From the NCBI RefSeq assembly GCF_000409775.1, contig NZ_KE332377.1, positions 898,764 through 962,763 of the forward strand: a stretch of DNA of 64,000 bases. Direction: 5' to 3'. This DNA comes from Litchfieldella anticariensis FP35 = DSM 16096 (GTDB lineage Bacteria; Pseudomonadota; Gammaproteobacteria; Pseudomonadales; Halomonadaceae). How positions within the stretch are numbered: the first letter of the stretch is position 1; every line of letters begins with the position of its first letter. This document shows positions 54,936 through 62,869 of the stretch, in pieces. A program made the position numbers and the translations under genes. The notes below the pieces were generated by a model, which saw nothing but the letters and a program-made list of their open reading frames with translations, did not search any database and was not told where the DNA came from.

Positions 54936-55866
54936 ACGCGCCGCCGGGGGAGCACTCGAAGCGAAGAGTGGCGGGTTTGCTGCGGACTCTCTCGAGCGAC
55001 GAATACAGGGGTTGTGCCATGGCTGGTCATTGGAGGTCACGCCGAAGACCGCCATTCACCTTGCCAAGGCGGAGCCGCCACCCGCTGCCGGCAGCCAGGT
55101 CTATATCACCCACCTGCCCGGTCAGCCGTTCGAGGATGTGATCGCTACGGCGGCCTGGTTAAGAGCACGGGGTTACGACCCCGTGCCTCACCTGGTAGCC
55201 CGCAGCGTGCCGGATCGTGCAACACTCATCGACTGGCTCGACCACCTGACGCAAGAGGCCGGTGTGGATGCCGTGCTACTGATCGCCGGCAGCATGGCTA
55301 CCCATCTTGGTCCCTATCCCGACACTCTGACTCTGCTCGAAGATGTCTGCCTGGCTGAGCACGGCATCCGCCGGCTGGCAGTCGCCGGTCACCCGGAAGG
55401 CCACCCTCATGCCGATGATGAAGCCCTCGACCAGGCGCTGGCGACCAAACTGGCTCACGCAGAACGCGATGGGCTCGAGATATGGTTGGTCACCCAATTT
55501 CTGTTCGATGCGCAGCCACTGCTCGGCTGGCGCCAACGGCTGGTGGCTCAGGGCCTGGAGATTCCCATTCGGGTCGGGCTGCCTGGCCCGGCAAGCTTGG
55601 CCACCCTATGGAAGTACGCCATGTCGTGTGGCATCGGCGCCTCGGTAGCCGCACTGCAGAAGCAGGGCAGTCGCATGTTGCAGTTGGCACGCCCCAAACC
55701 GCCATCTCGTCAGGTATTGGGCCTGGCCAGACATGCCACCTCGAACCTTGCCCTGCATTTCTATCCATTCGGTGGTATCGACAAGACACTAGCCTGGAGC
55801 CAAGCCCTGGAAGCGGGGCGCTTTCGGCTTGATGCACGACAGCACGAGATCATCGTGGACGACTGA
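54922..55866 (+). CDS. Methylenetetrahydrofolate reductase-like protein
   Basis: This 314-aa TIM-barrel protein is related to MetF. YDPVPHLVARSVPDRATL, LAVAGHPEGHPHADDEALDQ, WLVTQFLFDAQPL and IPIRVGLPGPASLATL align with the MetF order. The usual N-terminal EFFPPKT is replaced by EVTPKTA, and the RGD segment by IAGSMATHLGP, so cofactor binding may differ. It is translationally coupled (14-nt overlap; CAGGGGG ribosome site inside the previous gene) to the DmdA-like demethylase. It likely oxidises methyl-THF to methylene-THF. Confidence 0.78.
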   Translation: MPQAERAAGGALEAKSGGFAADSLERRIQGLCHGWSLEVTPKTAIHLAKAEPPPAAGSQVYITHLPGQPFEDVIATAAWLRARGYDPVPHLVARSVPDRATLIDWLDHLTQEAGVDAVLLIAGSMATHLGPYPDTLTLLEDVCLAEHGIRRLAVAGHPEGHPHADDEALDQALATKLAHAERDGLEIWLVTQFLFDAQPLLGWRQRLVAQGLEIPIRVGLPGPASLATLWKYAMSCGIGASVAALQKQGSRMLQLARPKPPSRQVLGLARHATSNLALHFYPFGGIDKTLAWSQALEAGRFRLDARQHEIIVDD

Positions 55867-55879
55867 CTGACGAAGGGGC

Positions 55880-56443
55880 CTAGCGAGCGGCCCCCTCTTC
55901 CGTCATTGTTTCAATGCGCCAGTCCGACAGCCAGGGAGTCCCTGCTACTTCGAATCCCAACCTCTCCAGCCACTGGGCAGTGACCAGATTCGATTGATGT
56001 CCCAACCAATAGGCACGAGGATAAGGCACGAACTCCAAGTCATAACGTGGATGATGGTACGCTCGCTCGCTGCCGGCGTCGAAGATGCGATCAAGATGAC
56101 GCTGCAACGCCTCCACCTGAGTCGCTTCCGCCTGCAATGGGAAAACTTCCTCGACACCTTCCGGCGCCACTCGGGAAGGGAAAGGCGCAATCGCCGCATC
56201 GGGAAAAATACGCCGCCCTAGCGCCCCGCGGGTAGGCCATAGCATCGCCGACATCCCCGCCAAGGCACCACGTCGCCCCATCACGTACCAACCCCACTCG
56301 CCATAAGCATAACGCACCACACCCTGCTCACGCGGCAACACCAGGCTGGAATGGCGTCCATGATCAACCAGGTAGAAATCGACCGGGTCGTTCAAGTCCG
56401 ACGGTGGGGTTAGGCGGCCGGCACAGCCGGCGAGCAGAAGCAT
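55880..56443 (-). CDS. DUF2459-like putative lipoprotein
   Basis: This 187-aa protein has DFYLVDHGRHSSLVLPREQG, RYAYGEWGWYVMGR and a C-terminal NLVTAQWLERLGFEV, resembling the TIGR02117/DUF2459 family. It starts MLLLAGCAG, too short for a lipoprotein signal although LAGC is a perfect lipobox. Another frame just upstream (ATG at 56492) encodes a hydrophobic stretch, PGPLLVLLPL, that would complete a signal peptide after a one-base shift in the CCCCTTT run. This may be a sequencing error or a real lesion. The function is unknown. Confidence 0.6.
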   Translation of the reverse strand: MLLLAGCAGRLTPPSDLNDPVDFYLVDHGRHSSLVLPREQGVVRYAYGEWGWYVMGRRGALAGMSAMLWPTRGALGRRIFPDAAIAPFPSRVAPEGVEEVFPLQAEATQVEALQRHLDRIFDAGSERAYHHPRYDLEFVPYPRAYWLGHQSNLVTAQWLERLGFEVAGTPWLSDWRIETMTEEGAAR

Positions 56444-56526
56444 AAAGGGGCAGCAGTACCAGCAATGGGCCAGGCATGATGGTCCTCTGCATCCGGCCGT
56501 TCACGAGGGTTGAGGAAGTCTTCGTT

Positions 56527-57093
56527 TCATTCATCGGCCCGGTGCGCCAGGTTCATGAGATATAGCGCAGCGGCCAGGGCCAGCACGGAAAGCGCCAGAT
56601 AAATGGCATCCAACGGGCTGGAGAACTGAATATCGACTACCGCCCGGAAGAATTCGATGATCACGGCCAGGATAACGACCCTGGCGATCTTGTCCTTGAG
56701 CTGATCGAGTGACCGCACATTGAAGGGATGAACAGGGTCTCTCTCCTCGGCCTTCTCGATGCGCGATACGAAAAGCTTGTACACTCCCAACCCGAAGATC
56801 ATCAGCACAATGGCGATCAAGTAGATATCCACCGCTACGACGACGTCGGTGACCACGGTGTCATGAATGTCTTCGCTGCTTCCCACGATGTAATACCCCC
56901 AGGCGTCGATGACCACCTCGAGGATGTCAAGGCTAGCGATGATGAAGAGCACCAATGCGCCAAGCAAGCTGGGCACCACCGCCAGCAGCACCAGCAGTCG
57001 CGAATTCCACAAGAACCGTTCAAAGCCTTGCTCCAGCTTGCTGTGCTTCGGTGATGGTGAACCGGCAGCATCCTGCTTACGATCATCTTGCAT
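56527..57093 (-). CDS. YqhA family membrane protein (UPF0114)
   Basis: This 188-aa inner-membrane protein has three to four hydrophobic segments and the family phrases FERFLWNSRLLVLLAVVPSL, VVVAVDIYLIAIVLMIFGLG and LYKLFVSRIE-like VYKLFVSRIEKAEE, followed by LDQLKDKIARVVILAVIIEF. The family function is unknown. It is in a leftward group with the DCC-family protein. Confidence 0.82.
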   Translation of the reverse strand: MQDDRKQDAAGSPSPKHSKLEQGFERFLWNSRLLVLLAVVPSLLGALVLFIIASLDILEVVIDAWGYYIVGSSEDIHDTVVTDVVVAVDIYLIAIVLMIFGLGVYKLFVSRIEKAEERDPVHPFNVRSLDQLKDKIARVVILAVIIEFFRAVVDIQFSSPLDAIYLALSVLALAAALYLMNLAHRADE

Positions 57094-57150
57094 CTCGTCC
57101 TCGCCGAATATCAGTGGGTCACATTCCGCATGCCATGGATACTTCGTTGC

Positions 57151-57558
57151 TCAAAAACGTTCGTTATCCTGAAATGCCAGGTTATTCACCTTCGTCTTGC
57201 CCAACAGCTTTAGCAGAAAATTCCGGCAAGCGCGTAATACGGGATACCAAAACCTCGCCCGTTTGGCTGAGCGAAAAAACCAGTAATTCAGGCGATTGAA
57301 AATACCGGAGCGGCTACTCAGCAGAGCCAGCATATGGATGGCGTCGTCACCGTAGTACAGCCGACCGTCCATTTTCAGCACCATGCCCTGATCGATGTCG
57401 AGACCAGCTTCGGTGATTTCCTCCATGATCGCGGTATCCTGTCGGGCATCGACCAGCGTGAGCGAGCCTACCGACTCGCGCAGGCGTACCAAGCGACAGT
57501 AGTGGTCGCAGAAGGGGCACTGCTCGTCGTAGACCAGCACAATCTCTTTTCTGGACAT
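57151..57558 (-). CDS. DCC-family thiol-disulfide oxidoreductase-like protein (DUF393)
   Basis: This 135-aa protein begins with the diagnostic VLVYDEQCPFCDHYCRLV, a thioredoxin-like Cys-x2-Cys motif, followed by DAIHMLALLSSRSG and a C-terminal amphipathic region. DCC proteins are putative redox proteins of unknown partner. It diverges from the BrkB-type gene 99 bp away. Confidence 0.82.
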   Translation of the reverse strand: MSRKEIVLVYDEQCPFCDHYCRLVRLRESVGSLTLVDARQDTAIMEEITEAGLDIDQGMVLKMDGRLYYGDDAIHMLALLSSRSGIFNRLNYWFFRSAKRARFWYPVLRACRNFLLKLLGKTKVNNLAFQDNERF

Positions 57559-57657
57559 TGGCCATTAGCTCCAAGGCGGTGCATTCGATTCGACATGGTA
57601 ACGCTGATAGGTAGGGGCTTATCATCAAGACTCCCCAGGATGGCGCGAGGAACCTTC

Positions 57658-58572
57658 ATGAATAGGCACGGGCATGCCGCCACCACTCAGACAGGACGTG
57701 TTCTCCACTTCGCGCTACGTGTACTGGGGGCATTCTTGCGCAATCGTGGCATGCTGTTGGCCGGCGGGATAGGCTATAACATACTGCTATCGATCGTCCC
57801 GCTATTCGCCTTGATCTGCGTATTCCTGACCCATGTGGTCGACGAGGGTCAATTGCTCGAGGTGATGGCCATCCAGGCCCGACATCTCGCACCAGCGCAT
57901 GCCGACCTGTTGCTGGATGCCGTTCGTACCGTGCTGAAATCGCGCGACGTGATCGGCTTGGTGGGTACCTTGGTATTGCTGGTCTTCAGTTCCTTCGCTT
58001 TTCGCATGCTCGAAGATGCCATGGCGATCATTTTCCATCTGCCCGATGACCCGGCCAAGCGCAGCATCTGGGTGTCGGCGCTCCTGCCTTATGCTTTCAT
58101 GCTGGTGTTGGGCACGGGCTTACTGGCCCTGACACTGCTGGTGTCGCTGGCTGACGCGCTCAACGCACTGACCATCGTCATCACCGGTCGCAGTCTGCCC
58201 TTTGCCGGTGCTTCCACGGCACTGCTCAACCTGTTCAGCTTCATCGGCATGTTCGTGCTGTTCAGCGCTATCTACAAGGTACTGCCAGTGGTCAAGATCT
58301 CTCTGCGTCGCGCGCTGATCGGCGGCTTCGTGGCAGCTCTCATGTGGGAAGGAATCAGGCTATTGTTGGTGGGCTATTTTGCGCATATCTCTCTCGTCAA
58401 CGCTGTCTACGGTTCGCTGGCCACCATCATCATCGTGCTGCTGAGCCTGGAAATTGGCGCCATCATCTTGTTGTTGGGCGCCCAGGTAATCGCTGAACTG
58501 GAGCGTAATGCGCGGGCAGGTCTCCCCTGGTACATCGACCCACGGCGCCAGGCCATTACCCATGTAGAGTGA
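57658..58572 (+). CDS. YihY/BrkB family inner-membrane protein
   Basis: This 304-aa protein has six membrane segments and the family motifs GGIGYNILLSIVPLFALIC, YKVLPVVKISLRRALIGGFV and AHISLVNAVYGSLATIIIVL. It was once annotated as ribonuclease BN, which is incorrect for this fold. The role is unclear, possibly envelope transport or lipid-related. The ATG at 57658 has GAGGAA; an upstream in-frame ATG (57640) is possible. Confidence 0.85.
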   Translation: MNRHGHAATTQTGRVLHFALRVLGAFLRNRGMLLAGGIGYNILLSIVPLFALICVFLTHVVDEGQLLEVMAIQARHLAPAHADLLLDAVRTVLKSRDVIGLVGTLVLLVFSSFAFRMLEDAMAIIFHLPDDPAKRSIWVSALLPYAFMLVLGTGLLALTLLVSLADALNALTIVITGRSLPFAGASTALLNLFSFIGMFVLFSAIYKVLPVVKISLRRALIGGFVAALMWEGIRLLLVGYFAHISLVNAVYGSLATIIIVLLSLEIGAIILLLGAQVIAELERNARAGLPWYIDPRRQAITHVE

Positions 58573-58588
58573 TATATGCCGCGCGAGA

Positions 58589-58807
58589 TCAACGGGAAGA
58601 ACTCTGCCGCTGTAGCCGCCGGATCAGCGCCATCATTCCCTTACCACTGACCATACCCAACACATAAACCACCACCAACAGCAATGCCAACGGCAGAGAT
58701 AGGCTCCAGCCCAGGAAGTTGACCTCCACGACGCGGATGTTCTGCACGAACAGAATAACCATGATGACGATGATGGCGACCTTCAACCCCAGATAGACCT
58801 TGTCCAT
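58589..58807 (-). CDS. LapA-domain small membrane protein
   Basis: This 72-aa protein has two membrane segments, with QNIRVVEVNFLGWSLSLPLA between them, as in LapA/YciS family proteins that act with LapB in lipopolysaccharide regulation. No lapB is adjacent. AGGGGAGG precedes the start. Confidence 0.78.
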   Translation of the reverse strand: MDKVYLGLKVAIIVIMVILFVQNIRVVEVNFLGWSLSLPLALLLVVVYVLGMVSGKGMMALIRRLQRQSSSR

Positions 58808-58867
58808 CGTTCCTCCCCTTATTCCGTTTCCCCCTTATTCGTCACACCCGAACACGACCGAGACTTT

Positions 58868-59461
58868 TCAGAACAATCTGAAGGCCACTATGGCAAAGGT
58901 TGCATAGGTCACCACCAAGGCCAGCGAGGCCATCAAACCGTCCTTGGCAATCAAAGCCAAACCGAAACCTGTCAGCGCCAAGCCAGCCCCATTGGCCGTA
59001 AACGGCACTACCTCCATGGGTGGCATGGCCAAGGCAATCAAGACACAGGAGACCGCAATAAGTGATACCCCCACCTCGCTCATCAATAGAGGGAACCTGG
59101 GTTGCAGCAGACGATCGATATAGTGCGCCGGCTTACGCAGCCAATGGATGGCCTTATCCAAGGATTGACCTGAAATAGAGCGAGCAAGCAGCCACTCGGG
59201 TAACCAGAAGTGTTCGCGACGCAACAGCAACTGCACGGCCACCAGCAAGACCATGCAGGCCATCAGGGTAGGAACGCCCGGAATATCGCCAATGATAGGG
59301 GCCAACGTCACCACCCCCGCCACCAATAAAAGCGGCCCAAACGACCGGCGCCCAACGGCATCGAGCAGATCGCCCAGCGAGACACGACGTCCATTATGCT
59401 CGATACGATCGAGACACTCGAGAAGCTGGCCCAGGTTGACAGGCTGCCGCTCCTCTCTCAC
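58868..59461 (-). CDS. ExoD-family membrane protein
   Basis: This 197-aa protein has the family opening RRVSLGDLLDAVGRRSFGPL followed by LAPIIGDIPGVPTLMACMVL, then four to five membrane segments. ExoD was named from a rhizobial exopolysaccharide phenotype; the biochemical role is unknown. It is 6 bp downstream of the TerB-like gene, in one operon. Confidence 0.85.
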   Translation of the reverse strand: MREERQPVNLGQLLECLDRIEHNGRRVSLGDLLDAVGRRSFGPLLLVAGVVTLAPIIGDIPGVPTLMACMVLLVAVQLLLRREHFWLPEWLLARSISGQSLDKAIHWLRKPAHYIDRLLQPRFPLLMSEVGVSLIAVSCVLIALAMPPMEVVPFTANGAGLALTGFGLALIAKDGLMASLALVVTYATFAIVAFRLF

Positions 59462-59467
59462 GACACG

Positions 59468-59926
59468 TCACCCCCCTGACTGCGACTGGACATGCAACTT
59501 GGTCCGAATGAAGTCACTGTGACTGACATACAGCAAGTCGGCCAAACGCCGGATACGGTGTTCCTCCAGAGGGTCAAGTTGGCCATCGGCATAGGCCAAG
59601 GACCACATCAGACGCACCAGCTCGACGCGATCGTCATAACCGTAATGGTCTTTGATCAGGGTAACGAACTGGTAGTGATCGACAGCTTCTTCGACTTCCC
59701 GTGCTGCTAGATCCATCAACTCCTGAACGGCATCATCATCCAGCTGGTAACGCCGCGACAGCATCTTCTTGAACGCCGCCAATTCCTCCTCTTCCGTATG
59801 ATAGTCGGCACGAATCACCTCGCAGAGCAGGGCTGCAGTCGCCAACTCCAGTGTCAGCTTGCGCTCCGCACCGGCACCAGGATTAGCCAGCGTCTGATTG
59901 AAGAATTGCTGTATGGCATCGAGCAT
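59468..59926 (-). CDS. TerB-family protein
   Basis: This 152-aa all-helical protein has the TerB/DjlA-type pattern AALLCEVIRADYHTEEEELA, LIKDHYGYDDRVELVRLMWS and LAYADGQLDPLEEHRIRRLA. The repeated Asp/Glu residues suggest metal (Ca or Fe) binding. It is first in an operon with an ExoD-like protein. The link to tellurite resistance is by family name only. Confidence 0.82.
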   Translation of the reverse strand: MLDAIQQFFNQTLANPGAGAERKLTLELATAALLCEVIRADYHTEEEELAAFKKMLSRRYQLDDDAVQELMDLAAREVEEAVDHYQFVTLIKDHYGYDDRVELVRLMWSLAYADGQLDPLEEHRIRRLADLLYVSHSDFIRTKLHVQSQSGG

Positions 59927-60113
59927 CGACCATGATCTCCTTATATATTCTCTCGTTTCCGACAGCGCCTATCGCGTAGCGGTTCACCACCATATGACAC
60001 CCGGGAGCGCATATTGCATCAATTATGGAGGGAACACCCTGGAAAGTGGCAGGTCCTGATCATATACCTTGAATAGACAGGAAAATCGGCGATCAATCCT
60101 CTGGAGGCGAGAC

Positions 60114-60941
60114 ATGAACGCAAGCCAGACACCGGCCCAACCGTCCAGCGTTACCGCAACGCTTACCTTCATGGCCAAGGGAGATACCAAACCCTACGTG
60201 CATACCGAAGCCTTGACCGGTGCCAGTGAACCGCATTATTTCGCAGAGATGGAGCAGCGCCAGGTCGAGGTACACGACGGACGCCCACTGGCAAGCCGCC
60301 TATCGCTGGAAGAGCAGGGCTTCGAATTGCACGAACGCCCCACCTCTGTCATCGACCTTTATGACGATGACGCCGTCACACGCGACTATTACGCAGAAGT
60401 CGAGGCGCTGATCAAGGAAGCGACCGGCGCCACACGCGTGGTGATCTTCGATCATACCCGGCGTACCGATGCCGAGCAGCGCGATATCCGTGGCCCGGCC
60501 AGTCGAGCGCACAACGACTACACCGAAACATCCGGGCCACAGCGCATCCGTGATGTATTGGGTGAGCAGGAAGCCGAGGCACTGAAGAACGTCCCGGTGG
60601 CCCAGATCAACCTGTGGCGCCCGATACACGGGCCGGTAACACGTTCCCCACTAGCCGTGCTGGATGCTGCCACGCTTGCACCTGGCGACCTGATCGCTAC
60701 CGATCTCGTCTATCCAAACCGCGTTGGGGAGATCTATCACCTTGCCTACAATCCCAGCCATCGCTGGTACTACATACCAGGGATGCGCCACGAAGAGGCC
60801 TTGTTGATCAAGGGTTATGACGCACGTCGTGACGGCCGGGCACGCTTCACGCCGCATACCGCCTTTCAGGACCCGAACACACCGCGCGACGCTCCCCCTC
60901 GCGAGAGCATCGAAGTACGCACCCTGGCCTTTTTCGACTAG
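60114..60941 (+). CDS. CmcJ/NvfI-family oxidoreductase-like protein
   Basis: This 275-aa protein has the signatures RVVIFDHTRRTDAEQ, PASRAHNDYTETSGPQRIRD, QINLWRPIHGPVTRSPLAVL and IYHLAYNPSHRWYYIPGM. They match the GA4 desaturase/CmcJ/NvfI family known mainly from cephamycin and fungal meroterpenoid pathways. The conserved His/Asp (HND) and later Arg support a metal- or cofactor-binding cupin-like core. CTGGAGG precedes the start. It is monocistronic; its stop overlaps the next gene's stop tail-to-tail. The substrate is unknown. Confidence 0.75.
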   Translation: MNASQTPAQPSSVTATLTFMAKGDTKPYVHTEALTGASEPHYFAEMEQRQVEVHDGRPLASRLSLEEQGFELHERPTSVIDLYDDDAVTRDYYAEVEALIKEATGATRVVIFDHTRRTDAEQRDIRGPASRAHNDYTETSGPQRIRDVLGEQEAEALKNVPVAQINLWRPIHGPVTRSPLAVLDAATLAPGDLIATDLVYPNRVGEIYHLAYNPSHRWYYIPGMRHEEALLIKGYDARRDGRARFTPHTAFQDPNTPRDAPPRESIEVRTLAFFD

Positions 60942-61471
60942 GTACCCGTTCCCCAGTGATGCTGGCGCTCCTCACTGGTCACCTTGTCGATAACCACTTC
61001 GGGATGATGACGGTGGATTGCCGAATAGATCTCGCGCTCACGATCGTTGGGCACGTCCACCATCATCAGGAAGGCCCCGTTATTGATCTCGCGCTCGTAC
61101 TTGTCCACCTTCACATCGTGCACCGACACCCCGATCATGGTGCTCGTCCAGACACCAAACAGTCCGCCGAATATCCCCATACCGATGGTCAGAGCCACAA
61201 TGCCTACACCAGCGGTTTCTCCCAGGATGAAGAAGACGAGAATGCCCAACACCCCGCCGAGGGGAACCCCATATTTGAGTCCACGCATCGCGGCATTGAC
61301 GACATCCGAGGTCTGCCGCAGGGTGGCATTGTTGACGCCCCGTTCTTCCAGATGCTTCCAATCCCTACCCATGACATGAACTTCTTCCTTGGTCAGTTCC
61401 AAGTCACTCAGTTCATGGGCAATGTTGACCGTCGTATCCAGATCAGGGGTCAGGAAATACAAGCGTTGCAT
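60938..61471 (-). CDS. DUF1269-like membrane protein
   Basis: This 177-aa protein has an N-terminal cytoplasmic domain (YFLTPDLDTTVNIAHELSD, EEVHVMGRDWKHLEERGV), a glycine-rich double membrane segment (GVPLGGVLGILVFFILGETA; IGMGIFGGLFGVWTSTMIGV) and a C-terminal domain. It is similar in layout to stress-related DUF1269 proteins. The start MQRLYFL has GGGAGGG. The last codons overlap the CmcJ-like gene on the other strand by 4 nt. Confidence 0.65.
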   Translation of the reverse strand: MQRLYFLTPDLDTTVNIAHELSDLELTKEEVHVMGRDWKHLEERGVNNATLRQTSDVVNAAMRGLKYGVPLGGVLGILVFFILGETAGVGIVALTIGMGIFGGLFGVWTSTMIGVSVHDVKVDKYEREINNGAFLMMVDVPNDREREIYSAIHRHHPEVVIDKVTSEERQHHWGTGT

Positions 61472-61747
61472 GTGACGCCCTCCCATACCGAAGCGGGGGG
61501 CATTCATTTACGTGGCAAGGCTACCGGGCCAATTATCCTGTCGAACGCTTTCCCTTCTTCTCTCCAAGCCTTGCGACGTCATGATGTCCCAAACCGCTTG
61601 ACGTGTGGCCAGCCATGACAAGCCGGCCCAAGAAGGTATTACTTATCAAAGTTGTCGATATTCTCTCTGACAGCAAGTATCAATTAACATTTCGATATAC
61701 CTGCGTCACGGGTAAGCCGTTATCGAATATCGGATGACTGCCCTCAA

Positions 61748-62746
61748 TTAGCCTTGGCGTCGTTTGATTTGATCGCGAAGCTGCGTCGGGACTTTCTTGA
61801 TGATCAGACGATCACGCTCCTCGTCATACTCGACGCCCGAGCCCAGCAGATGTGAATCGAAACTGATCGAAACACCGCCGGCACGGCCAGCAAAGCGGCG
61901 AAACTGGCTGAGAGTCCGCTTGTCAGGAGGAATTTCGGCGGAAAGACCGTAATCCTGGTGGCGAATATAGTCGTAGAAGGCCTTCGGCTGTTGTTCATCG
62001 ACCAGTTCGGATAGCTCATCCAAGGTAATAGGCTCACCACGGCGAGCCTGGTCGCTGGCGTAATCGATCAGCGCATCGGTTTTCTCACGAGTCTGTTCCT
62101 CGGCGAGATCCTCGCTTTCGACATAATCACTGAAGGCCTTCAACAAGGTCCGCGTTTCACTCGTCGCATCGACCCCTTCCTGGCATCCCAGCCATTCACC
62201 GAAGCGCTCGGCAAGCTGTTTGCCACCACGATCCTTGATGAAAGAAAGGTACTGTTGAGAGAGCGTGTCGCTTTGCCATTGCGTCAGATTGAGGCGCGCC
62301 GCCAACGTCAGTTGGCTAAGATTCAACTGTGGCGCCGCGACCGCCTCCAGCGCTTCGCTGATGCCGACCCCTTCCCGCTGGTGCAACAGCGCCATGCCCA
62401 GATACTGGATATCACCTTGTTGGTAATGAGCGATCAGCAGGTATCCACCCACCGATAGCTGGTCATCGATCATGGCCGTAAAGCCTTCCGCCACTTGGTG
62501 CGAAAAGGTCAGGAAGTCGCTTTCGTTCTCTATATAAGCCGTGACCCATCCTGCAAACGGGCCAGCCTCGGTATCCGCGAAATGTCCCCAAGCCTTGGGC
62601 TTGGTGTTGTAGCGGTCATTGACGGCAGTCAGCAAGCTGCCCATGGCCTCCGAATCAGTGGGCTCGGCCTCGGCCAGTTGCAAGGTAGCCGGCTGTTCGT
62701 CGGAAGGCTTGTCGATACGGTGAACGATGCTATGAAGAATCGGCAT
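61748..62746 (-). CDS. ndpA: Nucleoid-associated protein NdpA (YejK)
   Basis: This 332-aa protein has family signatures near the N terminus (HSIVHRIDKP) and in YIENESDFLTFSHQVAEGF, GYLLIAHYQQGDIQYLGMAL, VAAPQLNLSQLTLAARLNL and the C-terminal FRRFAGRAGGVSISFDSHLL. The length equals E. coli YejK. It copurifies with nucleoids; its molecular role is unclear. The start MPILHSI has AGAGGCG. Confidence 0.92.
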   Translation of the reverse strand: MPILHSIVHRIDKPSDEQPATLQLAEAEPTDSEAMGSLLTAVNDRYNTKPKAWGHFADTEAGPFAGWVTAYIENESDFLTFSHQVAEGFTAMIDDQLSVGGYLLIAHYQQGDIQYLGMALLHQREGVGISEALEAVAAPQLNLSQLTLAARLNLTQWQSDTLSQQYLSFIKDRGGKQLAERFGEWLGCQEGVDATSETRTLLKAFSDYVESEDLAEEQTREKTDALIDYASDQARRGEPITLDELSELVDEQQPKAFYDYIRHQDYGLSAEIPPDKRTLSQFRRFAGRAGGVSISFDSHLLGSGVEYDEERDRLIIKKVPTQLRDQIKRRQG

Positions 62747-62869
62747 GAACGCCTCTTGGCTCGAACGGAATAATGGCAACGGGGCCGCGAGGCGTCATGG
62801 TAACGGATTTTTCGTGCCCAAGGCGGGCATGATAACCTTCAAACCTGAATCCAATAGGCAGAAGCATTT

